From Pandoraea sp. (GTDB taxonomy: Bacteria; Pseudomonadota; Gammaproteobacteria; Burkholderiales; Burkholderiaceae), in the NCBI GenBank assembly GCA_031291335.1, contig JARLJF010000012.1:1-51715 (forward strand): DNA of 51,715 nt, read 5' to 3'. The notes beneath the pieces were generated by a model that searched no databases, had not been told where the DNA came from, and saw nothing but the letters and a program-made list of their open reading frames with translations. Positions 21,982-31,865 of this stretch are shown here, piece after piece; the first letter of the stretch is position 1, and each line of letters begins with the position of its first letter. A program made the translations under genes and the position numbers.

Positions 21982-22467
21982 ATGTCCGCTCAAACCTTCG
22001 CTCAAACGCCGGCCGAATGGCCCGCAGAACGCCTCGCCGAGATCGACGAAGACGCCGTGCGTCTGCTCGTCCACACGTTCTACGGGCGCATTCGCGACGA
22101 CGACATGCTCGGGCCGGTTTTCCGGCAAGCGCTCGAAGGTCGCTGGGATATGCATCTGGAAAAAATGGTGGCGTTCTGGACCAGCATCGTGCTCGGCGCC
22201 AAACGGTACCGCGGCAATGTGACGCAGGCCCACCAGCCGTTCGGGCATTTGAGCGGCGAGCATTTCAGCCGCTGGCTCGCCCTCTTCTTCGATACGCTGG
22301 ACAAGCTTTTCGAGCCGCAAGCGGCGTTCGCCTTTGCGGAACCGGCCATCCGCATTGCGGAGAGCCTGCAATTGAATCTGTTCGGATGGGAATACACGCT
22401 GCCCCCAACGCAGCGGGCACTGCTAGACAGCGTGAAACAAGCGAGACCGGTGCGGCCTCACGAATGA
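21982..22467 (+). CDS. Group III truncated haemoglobin
   Basis: A 161-residue globin. The core from about residue 17 reads IDEDAVRLLVHTFYGRIRDDDMLGPVF, followed by WDMHLEKMVAFWTSIVLGAKRY, then AHQPFGHLSGEHFSRWLALFFDTLDKLF, where a His in this F-helix region serves as the proximal haem ligand. The WxxxLFFxTL segment is typical of group III (TrHbP). These proteins bind oxygen or NO and are tied to microaerobic or nitrosative stress. The ATG at 21982 gives the usual length, though no Shine-Dalgarno is evident. It is alone between clpB (divergent) and the molybdopterin genes (convergent). Confidence 0.88.
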   Translation: MSAQTFAQTPAEWPAERLAEIDEDAVRLLVHTFYGRIRDDDMLGPVFRQALEGRWDMHLEKMVAFWTSIVLGAKRYRGNVTQAHQPFGHLSGEHFSRWLALFFDTLDKLFEPQAAFAFAEPAIRIAESLQLNLFGWEYTLPPTQRALLDSVKQARPVRPHE

Positions 22468-22474
22468 CGCGATC

Positions 22475-22497
22475 GGCGAGTATTTTGAAAATTCGCC
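22475..22497. repeat. AT-centred palindrome after the haemoglobin gene
   Basis: GGCGA-GT-ATTTTGAAAAT-TCGCC is a nearly perfect palindrome eight bases after the globin stop. It has no U-run and too small a loop for a classical terminator. The gap 22468-22583 is otherwise AT-richer than its surroundings and empty. Confidence 0.4.
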
Positions 22498-22583
22498 GAC
22501 GTTCGAGGGCAATAAACACGAAATTGAGAGGGATTCGGAGAAATTCAGCAAATTTCCGCCATCCCAACGGACCCACCCCCTGC

Positions 22584-23054
22584 TTACGAGCCGGACTTCT
22601 CCCCGGTCGCCCAGCGCTCGCGCGCAGCCGTATCGGTGTCGCGCGCATCGACCCAGCGCTCTCCCTGCGGCGTCGATTCCTTCTTCCAGAACGGGGCTTC
22701 GGTCTTCAGATAGTCCATGATGAATTCGCACGCGGCAAACGCATCCCCCCGATGGGCCGACGTGACGGCCACCAGCACGATCTGATCGCCCGGCCCCAGG
22801 TCGCCATAGCGGTGGATCACCAGCGCATCGAACAAACGCCAGCGCTCGCGCGCCTGCACGACAATCGCCTCCAGCGCCTTCTCCGTCATGCCCGGATAGT
22901 GCTCGAGCGTCATGCGCGAGACGTCCTTGCCGTCGTTCAGATCGCGCACGGTGCCGACGAAGCTCGCCACCGCCCCCACGCGCAGATCGTCCGCGCGCAG
23001 TTGCCGAATCTCCTCCGACAGGTCGAAGTCCTCTGTCTGTACACGAATCGGCAT
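22584..23054 (-). CDS. moaE: Molybdopterin synthase catalytic subunit MoaE
   Basis: A 156-residue large subunit of molybdopterin synthase. It shows VGAVASFVGTVRD, LEHYPGMTEKALEAI, IHRYGDLGPGDQIVLVAVTSAHRGDAFAACEFIMDYLKTEAPFWKKE, with the paired lysines and the active-site Lys in KxxxPFWKKE, and GERWVDARDTD. With MoaD it adds two sulphurs to cyclic pyranopterin monophosphate. It is last in the alaA-hom-thrC-moeA-moaD-moaE run, 52 bases after moaD. Confidence 0.96.
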   Translation of the reverse strand: MPIRVQTEDFDLSEEIRQLRADDLRVGAVASFVGTVRDLNDGKDVSRMTLEHYPGMTEKALEAIVVQARERWRLFDALVIHRYGDLGPGDQIVLVAVTSAHRGDAFAACEFIMDYLKTEAPFWKKESTPQGERWVDARDTDTAARERWATGEKSGS

Positions 23055-23106
23055 GGTGGTGATGTCTCCTGTCCTATGTTTCGCTACGCCGGCAAGGAAA
23101 TGCAGC

Positions 23107-23364
23107 TCAACCGCCCGTGACAGGCGGGAAGAACGCGACCTCGCAGCCCTCGGTCAGGCGCGTGGCGGCCGGCACCATCGTATGGTTCAGTGCCATGCGC
23201 AGCGAGCGTTGCTCGCCGAGCGTCTCGGCCCAGATCGGGCCGCGTGCGCACAGCCACTGGCGCACGTCTCCCACCGTGGCAATCCCGGCCGGGACTTCCA
23301 CGCGCTCTTCAGCGACATTGAGCGCCTCGCGGACGCTGGCGAAAAAGCGAAGATCGATCTGCAT
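23107..23364 (-). CDS. moaD: Molybdopterin synthase sulphur carrier subunit MoaD
   Basis: An 85-residue ubiquitin-fold carrier. It begins MQIDLRFFASVREAL and ends EVAFFPPVTGG. The C-terminal Gly-Gly is the adenylated and thiocarboxylated end that enters MoaE. It sits between moeA (39 bases) and moaE on the same strand. Confidence 0.95.
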   Translation of the reverse strand: MQIDLRFFASVREALNVAEERVEVPAGIATVGDVRQWLCARGPIWAETLGEQRSLRMALNHTMVPAATRLTEGCEVAFFPPVTGG

Positions 23365-23403
23365 AGTCTGGCTGGCCCGCCGCGAGGGCGACGTGCCTGT
23401 CTC

Positions 23404-24615
23404 TCAATATAGGAGGTCGGAAAACGGCAGGAACGCCACCGTCTGCCCGGCTTCGATGCGATGGCCCGGAGGGTTGTCGATGAGCCCGTCGCCCCAGACG
23501 GTCGACGTCAGTACCGCCGAACTCTGGTTGGGGAAGGCTTCGAGCCCGCCCTGGGCGTTGATCCGGGCGCGTATGAACTCGTTGCGACGATCCCCCTTCG
23601 TCTGCGTGAAGTCGGCTCGCATGGCGATGCGGCGCGGCGTCACGTCCGTCACCCCTTGCAGTCGCAGCAAGAACGGGCGGACGAACAGCAGGAATGTCAC
23701 GAAGCTCGACACAGGATTGCCCGGCAAGCCGATGAAGTGCGCCGTCTCTGCATTCGCGCGGTTCACCTCGCCGTATGCCAGCGGCTTGCCCGGCTTGAGG
23801 GCGATCTGCCAGAGATTGAGACGGCCTTCGGCTTCCACCGCCGGCTTGACGTGATCCTCTTCACCCACCGACACACCGCCGGACGTGATGATCAGATCGT
23901 TGCCGCGTGCGGCGTCGCGCAGAATCGCGCGCGTGGCGGCCAGATTGTCCGGGACGATCCCATAATCGGTCATCTCGCAGCCCAGATTCTCGAGCAGGCT
24001 GCGCAGTACGAAACGGTTGGAGTTGTAGATGCTGCCCGCGCGCAACGTCTCGCCGGGCATCGTCAACTCGTCACCGGTAAAGAACACCGCCACGCGCAGG
24101 CGGCGTGCGACTTGCAGCTTCGCAATGCCGACGGAAGCCGCCAGCCCCAGCGCCGGCGCACCCAACCGCGTCCCTGCGGCGAGCACAACGCTGTCGCAGC
24201 GGATATCCGCCCCCTGACGGTTGACGAATTCGCCTTCGGCCGGGGTGTGGCGAATCACGACCGAGCCATCGTCGCGCACCTCGCACTGTTCTTGCATGAC
24301 GACGGCATCGGCACCTCGCGGCACCGGCGCCCCCGTGAAGATACGTGCCGCCGTGCCGCTGGCGAGCGGCTCCGGTGCGTGACCGGCAGGAATGCGCTGC
24401 GAGACCGGCAACACTGTCTCGGCCCCGCGCAGGTCGGCAACCCGCACGGCGTAACCGTCCATGGCACTGGTGTCCATGGGCGGCACGTCGAGCGTGGCGA
24501 TCACGTCGGCCGCCAGCACGCGACCATTGGCCGCGAGTGTGTCGACCGTCTCCCTCTGACCGAGCGGGCGGGCAGCCGCCAGCACGGCATCAAGGGCTTC
24601 TTGTGTACTCAGCAT
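23404..24615 (-). CDS. moeA: Molybdopterin molybdenumtransferase MoeA
   Basis: A 403-residue enzyme that inserts molybdate into adenylylated molybdopterin. Seen: VPPMDTSAMDGYAVR, GTAARIFTGAPVPRGADAVVMQE, FFTGDELTMPGE, the MoCF-biosynthesis signature DLIITSGGVSVGEEDHVK, and FIGLPGNPVSSFVTFLLFVRP. The ATG at 24615 is chosen; the frame continues to a TTG at 24648 without family similarity. It follows thrC by 41 bases and precedes moaD, so cofactor genes share a transcript with threonine synthesis. Confidence 0.96.
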   Translation of the reverse strand: MLSTQEALDAVLAAARPLGQRETVDTLAANGRVLAADVIATLDVPPMDTSAMDGYAVRVADLRGAETVLPVSQRIPAGHAPEPLASGTAARIFTGAPVPRGADAVVMQEQCEVRDDGSVVIRHTPAEGEFVNRQGADIRCDSVVLAAGTRLGAPALGLAASVGIAKLQVARRLRVAVFFTGDELTMPGETLRAGSIYNSNRFVLRSLLENLGCEMTDYGIVPDNLAATRAILRDAARGNDLIITSGGVSVGEEDHVKPAVEAEGRLNLWQIALKPGKPLAYGEVNRANAETAHFIGLPGNPVSSFVTFLLFVRPFLLRLQGVTDVTPRRIAMRADFTQTKGDRRNEFIRARINAQGGLEAFPNQSSAVLTSTVWGDGLIDNPPGHRIEAGQTVAFLPFSDLLY

Positions 24616-24656
24616 GACGAATGGCCAGAAAGTCAGGGGACAGAACAATGGCCGGC

Positions 24657-26123
24657 TTACAGGCCGGTGTGTTCTGCGATATAGGCCTTTACGCGTGCCA
24701 CATCGTTCGGCACGGTCTCAAAGCGTTGCGGCAGCGATTCGAGCTGCTCGAACCCGGCAGGACGCGGCGGCTCCCGGTGCAGCGCCTCGCGAATCGTCTC
24801 GGCAAACTTCGCCGGTTGCGCAGTTTCGAGCACCACCATCGGTACGCCAGGCTCGAGCGCCTCGCGGGCAACCTTCACACCATCGGCCGTGTGCGTATCG
24901 ATGACCACGTCGTAGCGCTTGACCACGTCCTGAATCGTCGTCACGCGGTCGGCGTGGGTGCTGCGGCCCGAGACAAATCCGAACTGCGTCACGCGGGCGA
25001 AAGCCTCGGTACCCGACAGATCGAAGCCACCTTCGCGCTCGACCTTCGACAGCAGATCGGCGGTCGCCGTCGCATCGCGGCCAAGCAGGTCGAACAGGAA
25101 ACGCTCGAAATTCGAGGCCTTCGAGATATCCATGCTCGGGCTGCTCGTGTGGAACGTTTCGGCGGACTTGCGCACGCGATAGCGGCCAGTGCGGAAGAAC
25201 TCGTCGAGCACGTCGTTCTCGTTCGTCGCCACGACCAGCTTGCGGATCGGCAGGCCCATCATGCGCGCGATATGGCCCGCACAAACGTTGCCGAAGTTGC
25301 CCGACGGCACCGTGAACGACACTTCGCCGTCCTGGCCCGACTTGCCGCCCGTGGCTGCGAAGTATCCCTTGAAGTAGTACACCACCTGCGCCACGACCCG
25401 CGCCCAGTTGATCGAGTTGACCGTGCCGATCTTGTAGCGCGCCTTGTAGGCGTGATCGTTCGAGACAGCCTTGACGATGTCCTGCGCGTCGTCGAACACG
25501 CCTTCGACCGCGAGGTTGAAGATGTTCGGGTCTTGCAGGCTGTACATCTGCGCCGTCTGGAACGCGCTCATCTTGCCTGCGGGCGAGAGCATGAAGACAC
25601 GAATGCCTTCCTTGCCGCGCATGGCGTACTCCGCCGCGCTGCCCGTATCGCCGGACGTCGCGCCCAGAATATTGAGCGCATCGCCGTGCTGCGCCAGCGC
25701 GTACTCGAACAGATTGCCCAGCAACTGCATGGCCATGTCCTTGAACGCGAGCGTCGGGCCGTTCGAGAGCGCCAGCAGCGAGAGCTGCGTGTCCTTCTCG
25801 ACACCCAACGGCAGCAGCGGCGTGATCTCGGCGGCGTCTTCACCCGGACGCACGTTGCGGTACACCTCGGCGGTGTACGTACGCTTCGTCAGGTCGGCCA
25901 GAATTTCGGCCGGAATGTCGCCCGCGAACTTGGCCAGCACCTTGGCGGCCAGTTCGGCATACGACAACTGACGCCAGGCGCGCAATTCGTCGGCCGTCAC
26001 TTGCGGATATTCCGTCGGCAGGTAAAGGCCGCCGTCCGGGGCGAGACCGCCGAGCAGAATGCTGGAGAACGATTGCGGTTCGCCCGAGGTCAGGCCCGCG
26101 CCGCGCGTGGAGATGTATTTCAT
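24657..26123 (-). CDS. thrC: Threonine synthase
   Basis: A 488-residue PLP enzyme of the long proteobacterial/fungal class. It begins MKYISTRGAGLTSGEPQSFSS. The PLP lysine lies in NGPTLAFKDMAMQLLG and phosphate contacts in GATSGDTGSAAEYA and VPSGNFGNVCAGHIAR. It converts O-phospho-L-homoserine to threonine. It lies 55 bases after hom on the same strand. Confidence 0.97.
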   Translation of the reverse strand: MKYISTRGAGLTSGEPQSFSSILLGGLAPDGGLYLPTEYPQVTADELRAWRQLSYAELAAKVLAKFAGDIPAEILADLTKRTYTAEVYRNVRPGEDAAEITPLLPLGVEKDTQLSLLALSNGPTLAFKDMAMQLLGNLFEYALAQHGDALNILGATSGDTGSAAEYAMRGKEGIRVFMLSPAGKMSAFQTAQMYSLQDPNIFNLAVEGVFDDAQDIVKAVSNDHAYKARYKIGTVNSINWARVVAQVVYYFKGYFAATGGKSGQDGEVSFTVPSGNFGNVCAGHIARMMGLPIRKLVVATNENDVLDEFFRTGRYRVRKSAETFHTSSPSMDISKASNFERFLFDLLGRDATATADLLSKVEREGGFDLSGTEAFARVTQFGFVSGRSTHADRVTTIQDVVKRYDVVIDTHTADGVKVAREALEPGVPMVVLETAQPAKFAETIREALHREPPRPAGFEQLESLPQRFETVPNDVARVKAYIAEHTGL

Positions 26124-26178
26124 GTGGGTCGTGTCCTGTCGTATCGGTTCGTGTGGCCAGAAGCCGGCGCTAAAGCGC

Positions 26179-27489
<1,311 letters not shown>

Positions 27490-27526
27490 GCAGTTTTACT
27501 CAAAAGTCGAAATCGGTTGGCGCGCA

Positions 27527-28753
27527 TCACTTGCCGTGGCGACGGCGATAACCGTCCAGGAAGCGGGCAATGCGACTGATGGCGTCTTCCAGGTCACCCT
27601 CGTGAGGCAGGAACACTACGCGGAAATGGTCGGGATGCATCCAGTTGAAGCCGCTGCCCTGCACCAGCAGGACCTTCTCTTCGAGCAGCAACTGGAGGAT
27701 GAACTCCTGGTCGTTGGCGATGGGGTACACCGCCGGATCGAGACGCGGAAACAGGTACAGCGCCGCCTTCGGCTTCACGCAGGTCACACCGGGAATGTCG
27801 GTGAGCATGCGGTAGGCGATCTCGCGCTGGTCGTACAGACGTCCGCCCGGCACGATCAGGTCCTTGATGCTCTGATAGCCGCCCAGCGCCGTTTGAATGG
27901 CGTACTGGCCCGGCACGTTCGGGCACAGACGCATCGACGCCAGAATGTTCAGCCCCTCGATGTAGTCGCGCGCCGGACGCTTGTCGCCCGACACGACCAT
28001 CCAGCCTGCGCGGTAGCCACACGCGCGATAGCTCTTGGACAGGCCGTTGAACGTAATGGTGAGCACGTCTTCGGAAAGCGATCCGATCGAGGTGTGCTCT
28101 TCGCCGTCGTAGACGATCTTGTCGTAGATCTCGTCGGCGTAAATGATGAGCTTGTGCTCGCGGGCGAGCGAGACGATGTCCTTGAGGAGTTCGTCCGAAT
28201 ACAACGCGCCGGTCGGGTTGTTCGGGTTGATGATGACGATAGCGCGGGTGTTCGGCGTGATCTTCTTGCGGATGTCAGCCAGATCGGGCTGCCAGTCGGC
28301 CTGCTCGTCACAGATGTAATGCACCGGCGTGCCACCCGACAGGCTGACGGCAGCCGTCCAGAGCGGATAGTCGGGCGCCGGCACGAGGACTTCGTCGCCG
28401 TCGTTCAGGAGTGCTTGCATGGCCATCACGATCAGCTCGGACGCCCCGTTGCCGAGGTAGATGTCGTCGAGCTGCACGTCTTTGATGCGCTTTTGCTGGC
28501 AGTAGTGCATGATCGCCTTGCGCGCCGCGAACACGCCCCGCGAGTCCGAATAACCGGCCGAATTCGGCAGATTGCGGATCATGTCCTGCACGATCTCGTC
28601 GGGCGGCTCGAAACCGAACGGCGCCAGATTGCCGATGTTCAGCTTAATGATGCGATGACCTTCGTCTTCCATGCGCTTGGCATGTTCGAGCACGGGCCCA
28701 CGAATGTCGTAGCAGACATTCTGCAATTTCTGCGATTTGAGGATCGGTTTCAC
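27527..28753 (-). CDS. alaA: AlaA-type alanine/pyruvate aminotransferase
   Basis: A 408-residue class I aminotransferase very like E. coli AlaA: KSQKLQNVCYDIRGPVLEHAKRMEDEGHRIIKLNIGN, YLGNGASELIVMAMQALLNDGDE, IINPNNPTGALYSDELL, YADEIYDKIVYD, and the PLP lysine in FNGLSKSYRACGYRAGWM. It makes alanine from pyruvate with glutamate and supplies nitrogen near the aspartate-family genes. The start is unclear. A GTG at 28753 matches the family N-terminus. The frame is open to 28897, with an Arg/Pro-rich extension that may or may not be translated. hom follows after 37 bases. Confidence 0.92.
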   Translation of the reverse strand: MKPILKSQKLQNVCYDIRGPVLEHAKRMEDEGHRIIKLNIGNLAPFGFEPPDEIVQDMIRNLPNSAGYSDSRGVFAARKAIMHYCQQKRIKDVQLDDIYLGNGASELIVMAMQALLNDGDEVLVPAPDYPLWTAAVSLSGGTPVHYICDEQADWQPDLADIRKKITPNTRAIVIINPNNPTGALYSDELLKDIVSLAREHKLIIYADEIYDKIVYDGEEHTSIGSLSEDVLTITFNGLSKSYRACGYRAGWMVVSGDKRPARDYIEGLNILASMRLCPNVPGQYAIQTALGGYQSIKDLIVPGGRLYDQREIAYRMLTDIPGVTCVKPKAALYLFPRLDPAVYPIANDQEFILQLLLEEKVLLVQGSGFNWMHPDHFRVVFLPHEGDLEDAISRIARFLDGYRRRHGK

Positions 28754-28905
28754 GGCGGTTGTGGTCTTGGCGGGCTGCGCAGGGTCCGGACGGGCCGGCA
28801 GCAGGCGGGACGCACGTCGAACAAGGCGGTCCCGGCGACGTGCGCGAAGCGCGCATGACACCGCGTTCCTCCGGTTTCGGCGTGGCAAATGCCGCACTGC
28901 AACGG

Positions 28906-28939
28906 TTTTGCCGTGCTGCGTACGGCAAAAAGCTATAAT
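28906..28939 (+). promoter_or_regulatory. Palindrome and -10 box before the Mth938-like gene
   Basis: TTTTGCCGT (28906-28914) and ACGGCAAAA (28922-28930) form a perfect 9-bp inverted repeat with a 7-base spacer. A perfect TATAAT follows at 28934-28939, so the repeat covers the -35 region and could be an operator. The predicted leader is about 138 nt, to the GTG at 29084. No other gene is seen in 28754-29083. Confidence 0.5.
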
Positions 28940-29083
28940 TTAGCCAATTATGACAGAGTTCGGCAATGCATCATTGACGGTTTGCGCCACCCGAGGCAAG
29001 ATGCCCGGCCGTTGCGCGCCCCGCCGACGCTCGTCGACCACTGGATAACCATTGGGTAACCCCTGGGTAGGGAATCTCCGAAA

Positions 29084-29470
29084 GTGAAACTGCATCAAGA
29101 CCCGTCGCAAGCATTGAACACGGTCACCGGCTATGGCCCCGGCTACGTCGAGGTGAACAAGGTTCGTCACGAACAAAGTGTGATCATTGCGCCCGAGGGC
29201 GAGATTCAGGCCTGGCCGGTGTCGCGCTTCGATGCGCTCGATCCGTCCCATTTCGAGAGGCTGCGCGCCCTCGATCCCGAAGTCGTCCTCTTCGGCAGTG
29301 GTGATCGTCTGCGCTTCGCACACCCGCGACTGACCAGCTCGCTCACCAGCACCCGCATCGGTGTCGACTCGATGGACACCCAGGCGGCCTGCCGCACCTA
29401 TAACATCCTGATGAGCGAGGGACGCCGCGTCGTACTGGCCTTGCTCATCGAGACCGAGGCGACTGAGTGA
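29084..29470 (+). CDS. Mth938-like domain protein of unknown function
   Basis: A 128-residue protein of the Mth938/DUF498 family (related to mitochondrial NDUFAF3). Seen: NTVTGYGPGYVEVNKVRHEQSVIIAPEG, LDPEVVLFGSGDRLRFAHPRL, IGVDSMDTQAACRTYNILMSEGRRVVLALLIE, which is the family C-terminal block. Start is GTG. Function in bacteria is not established. Its TGA overlaps the GTG of the glycosyltransferase gene (GTGA), so it is expressed with the Ara4N cluster. Confidence 0.88.
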   Translation: MKLHQDPSQALNTVTGYGPGYVEVNKVRHEQSVIIAPEGEIQAWPVSRFDALDPSHFERLRALDPEVVLFGSGDRLRFAHPRLTSSLTSTRIGVDSMDTQAACRTYNILMSEGRRVVLALLIETEATE

Positions 29471-31236
29471 GCCGCCGCCCGCTCGCCTCCGGCCTGCCGG
29501 CGGCAGAACCGCTCGCCCCCCCTCCTTATTCCGCCTCCCACGCGCCCAACGCTCGGCTCTCGTCCTATCCGCTGTCTCCTGCTGCCTTCTGGCTGCTGCT
29601 CGTAGCGTTCGCGCTCGTGTGGTTCGGCCTGCTCGACTATCGCCATCTGATTGCGAGCGACGAAGGCCGCTATGCGGAAATGGCGCGCGAAATGTGGGTG
29701 ACGGGCGACTGGATCACGCCGCGCTACAACGGCTACAAGTATTTCGAGAAGCCGCCGCTGCAAACGTGGATGAATGCACTCACGTTCGCCGCGTTCGGCC
29801 TTGGCGAATGGCAGGCCCGGCTGTGGACGGCGCTCACCGGTTTTGCGGGCGTGCTGATGGTCGGCTTTACCGGCCGCCGGGTGTTCAATGCGCGTGTCGG
29901 CCTGTTCGCGGCTGCCGCGCTGGCCAGCGCGCCGCTCTGGTCGCTGCTCGGACACTTCAATGTGCTCGACATGGGCTTGTCGTTCTTCATGGGGCTTTCG
30001 CTTTGCGCGTTGCTGCTGGCCCAGCGGCCGGGTCTGGAACGCGCCGCCGTGCGCGGCTGGATGTGGCTGTGCTGGGCCGCCATGGCGCTCGCCGTCCTGA
30101 GCAAGGGGTTGGTCGGCATCGTGCTGCCGGGTGCCGTGCTCGTGATCTACACGTTCGTTGCACGCGATTGGGCCTTGTGGCGCCGGCTGTATCTGGGTAG
30201 CGGTCTGATCGTCTTTTTCGCGATTGCGACGCCTTGGTTCGTGCTCGTACAGGTTCACAACCCCGAATTCTTCGATTTCTTCTTCATCAACGAGCATTTC
30301 CGCCGCTTCGCGATGGAAGGGCATAACCGTGATGGCGCACCGTGGTACTTCGTGCCAGTGTTCATTGTCGGCTTCCTGCCCTGGCTGTCGGTCTTGCCGG
30401 GCACCGTGCGTGCCACGTTGCGCATGCCCCGGCAGCCCAATGGCTTTGCGCCGGCCACGATGCTCTGGGTATGGTCGCTGTTCATCTTCGTATTCTTCAG
30501 TGCCTCGCACTCGAAGCTGATCTCGTACCTGCTGCCCATCGCGCCGGCCATGGCCCTGCTCTTCGGCCTGTATCTGGCCCAGTTGCGCCGCGAAACAGTG
30601 CGCCTGCACATGGCGGGCTACGCGATTTTCCTGATCGCAGCGCTCGTCATGGTGGCCATTTTCGTGGGACGCGCCGGCAGTGTGCGCAACCCGAACGAGT
30701 TGTACAAGGCCTTCCAGATCTGGCTGTACTTTGCCCTCGGCATCGGTCTGGCCGGAACGCTCGTGGCGTGGCGACTGGCACGGCACAGTGCGCGTCGCGC
30801 CCTGCTCACCTATGCGGGTGCCATGCTCCTGTTCGTGACCGTCGGCGGCATGGGGCATGAAGTCTTCGGCCGCCAAAGCTCGGGCGTGCTGCTCGTGCCG
30901 GCCATCAAGGCGGAGATGCAACGCCTCGGGCCGAACGTACCGTTCTACTCCGTGAACGTGCTCGATCACACCATGCCGTATTACCTCGGCCACACGATGA
31001 TCATGGTGCAGCACCCGGATGAACTCGAATTCGGCGTGAAGCAGGAGCCGCAGAAGTGGCTGCCGACGCTCGACGAGTTCTACGCTCGCTGGCGGGCCGA
31101 TCCGAAGGCCCTTGCACTGGTCGACCCGGGCACGTTCAGCCAGCTCGAAGCCGAGCATTTGCCGATGCGGATCATCGCGCGCGACACCCGCCGCGTGGTG
31201 ATCTCGAAACCGCAGCCGGAAGACAACGTAAAATAG
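29467..31236 (+). CDS. ArnT-like family 39 glycosyltransferase (lipid A Ara4N transferase)
   Basis: A 589-residue inner-membrane protein. After a 35-residue Pro/Ala cytosolic leader come about twelve hydrophobic helices. The first periplasmic loop has LIASDEGRYAEMAREMWVTGDWITPRYNGYKYFEKPPLQTW, the GT39/PMT-type catalytic loop with Asp-Glu. HNPEFFDFFFINEHFRRF and FFSASHSKLISYLLPIAPAMALL also match ArnT. It moves Ara4N from undecaprenyl phosphate to lipid A phosphates, giving resistance to cationic peptides. Downstream genes make the donor, which supports the role. Start is GTG overlapping the previous stop. Confidence 0.9.
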   Translation: MSRRPLASGLPAAEPLAPPPYSASHAPNARLSSYPLSPAAFWLLLVAFALVWFGLLDYRHLIASDEGRYAEMAREMWVTGDWITPRYNGYKYFEKPPLQTWMNALTFAAFGLGEWQARLWTALTGFAGVLMVGFTGRRVFNARVGLFAAAALASAPLWSLLGHFNVLDMGLSFFMGLSLCALLLAQRPGLERAAVRGWMWLCWAAMALAVLSKGLVGIVLPGAVLVIYTFVARDWALWRRLYLGSGLIVFFAIATPWFVLVQVHNPEFFDFFFINEHFRRFAMEGHNRDGAPWYFVPVFIVGFLPWLSVLPGTVRATLRMPRQPNGFAPATMLWVWSLFIFVFFSASHSKLISYLLPIAPAMALLFGLYLAQLRRETVRLHMAGYAIFLIAALVMVAIFVGRAGSVRNPNELYKAFQIWLYFALGIGLAGTLVAWRLARHSARRALLTYAGAMLLFVTVGGMGHEVFGRQSSGVLLVPAIKAEMQRLGPNVPFYSVNVLDHTMPYYLGHTMIMVQHPDELEFGVKQEPQKWLPTLDEFYARWRADPKALALVDPGTFSQLEAEHLPMRIIARDTRRVVISKPQPEDNVK

Positions 31237-31385
31237 CGCGCTTGCCGTTCGATCGACCCGTTTCCACTACCCGCCCCTGGATGGTCGGCGCCTGAAATGG
31301 GAGCAAGAACGGGAGCAAGAAAATGCCGGGGGGCTCGGCGCCAGGCACGTCCAAGCGCCAGCCAATTTGCAACGTCCATAATTAT

Positions 31386-31405
31386 TCACAAACGTTCACA
31401 AACGT
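31386..31405 (+). repeat. Two 10-bp direct repeats before the SMR-type gene
   Basis: TCACAAACGT occurs twice in tandem and ends three bases before the ATG at 31409, taking the place where a Shine-Dalgarno would sit. GGGAGCAAGAA is also nearly duplicated at 31298-31320. The gap 31237-31408 has no other gene. Confidence 0.7.
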
Positions 31406-31408
31406 TCC

Positions 31409-31780
31409 ATGAATCTCGCTACGTTTTCACTTATTCTCACGGGCGTGCTGCTCAACGCTTGCGCCCAGTTGTTGCTCAAGGCCGGTGCCGGCTCCATCGG
31501 CGCGCTCGAATTCACGCGTGCCAATATTGTGCCCATCGGCATGAAGCTCGCCACGCAAATCCCGATCATGGGCGGGCTGGTCTGCTACGCCATCAGCGTG
31601 GTCGTCTGGATTCTGGCGCTCTCGCGCGTTGAAGTCTCGATCGCCTATCCGATGCTCTCGCTCGGCTACGTCGTGAACGCGTTCGCCGCGTGGTACCTGT
31701 TTGGCGAGACGCTGTCGATGCAGCGTCTCGTCGCTATCGGCATCATTTTGGTCGGTGTTTATATTCTTGCGCGTAGCTGA
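31409..31780 (+). CDS. SMR/EamA-type small transporter, ArnE/ArnF-like Ara4N-phosphoundecaprenol flippase subunit
   Basis: A 123-residue protein with four hydrophobic helices: LATFSLILTGVLLNACAQLLLKAG, MGGLVCYAISVVVWILALSRVEVSIAYPMLSLGYVVNAFAAWYLFGE and LVAIGIILVGVYILARS. This is the SMR fold with the SYAYP-like helix-3 motif (VSIAYPM). In E. coli ArnE and ArnF form a heterodimer that flips the lipid-linked sugar. Only one gene is present here, so a homodimer or another partner is implied. No Shine-Dalgarno is seen. Confidence 0.85.
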   Translation: MNLATFSLILTGVLLNACAQLLLKAGAGSIGALEFTRANIVPIGMKLATQIPIMGGLVCYAISVVVWILALSRVEVSIAYPMLSLGYVVNAFAAWYLFGETLSMQRLVAIGIILVGVYILARS

Positions 31781-31865
31781 GGCTACAGCCTGATGGAATC
31801 GACTCCCGCGCAGCAACACGCGCTGGCGCATCCCCCAATGCTTACCTGAGGCTTTGTCTTACACC

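Noticed and set aside
28754..28897. N-terminal extension of the AlaA protein
   Set aside because: The added 48 residues are Arg/Pro-rich and unlike the family, so the GTG at 28753 is preferred. It is not excluded by sequence alone.
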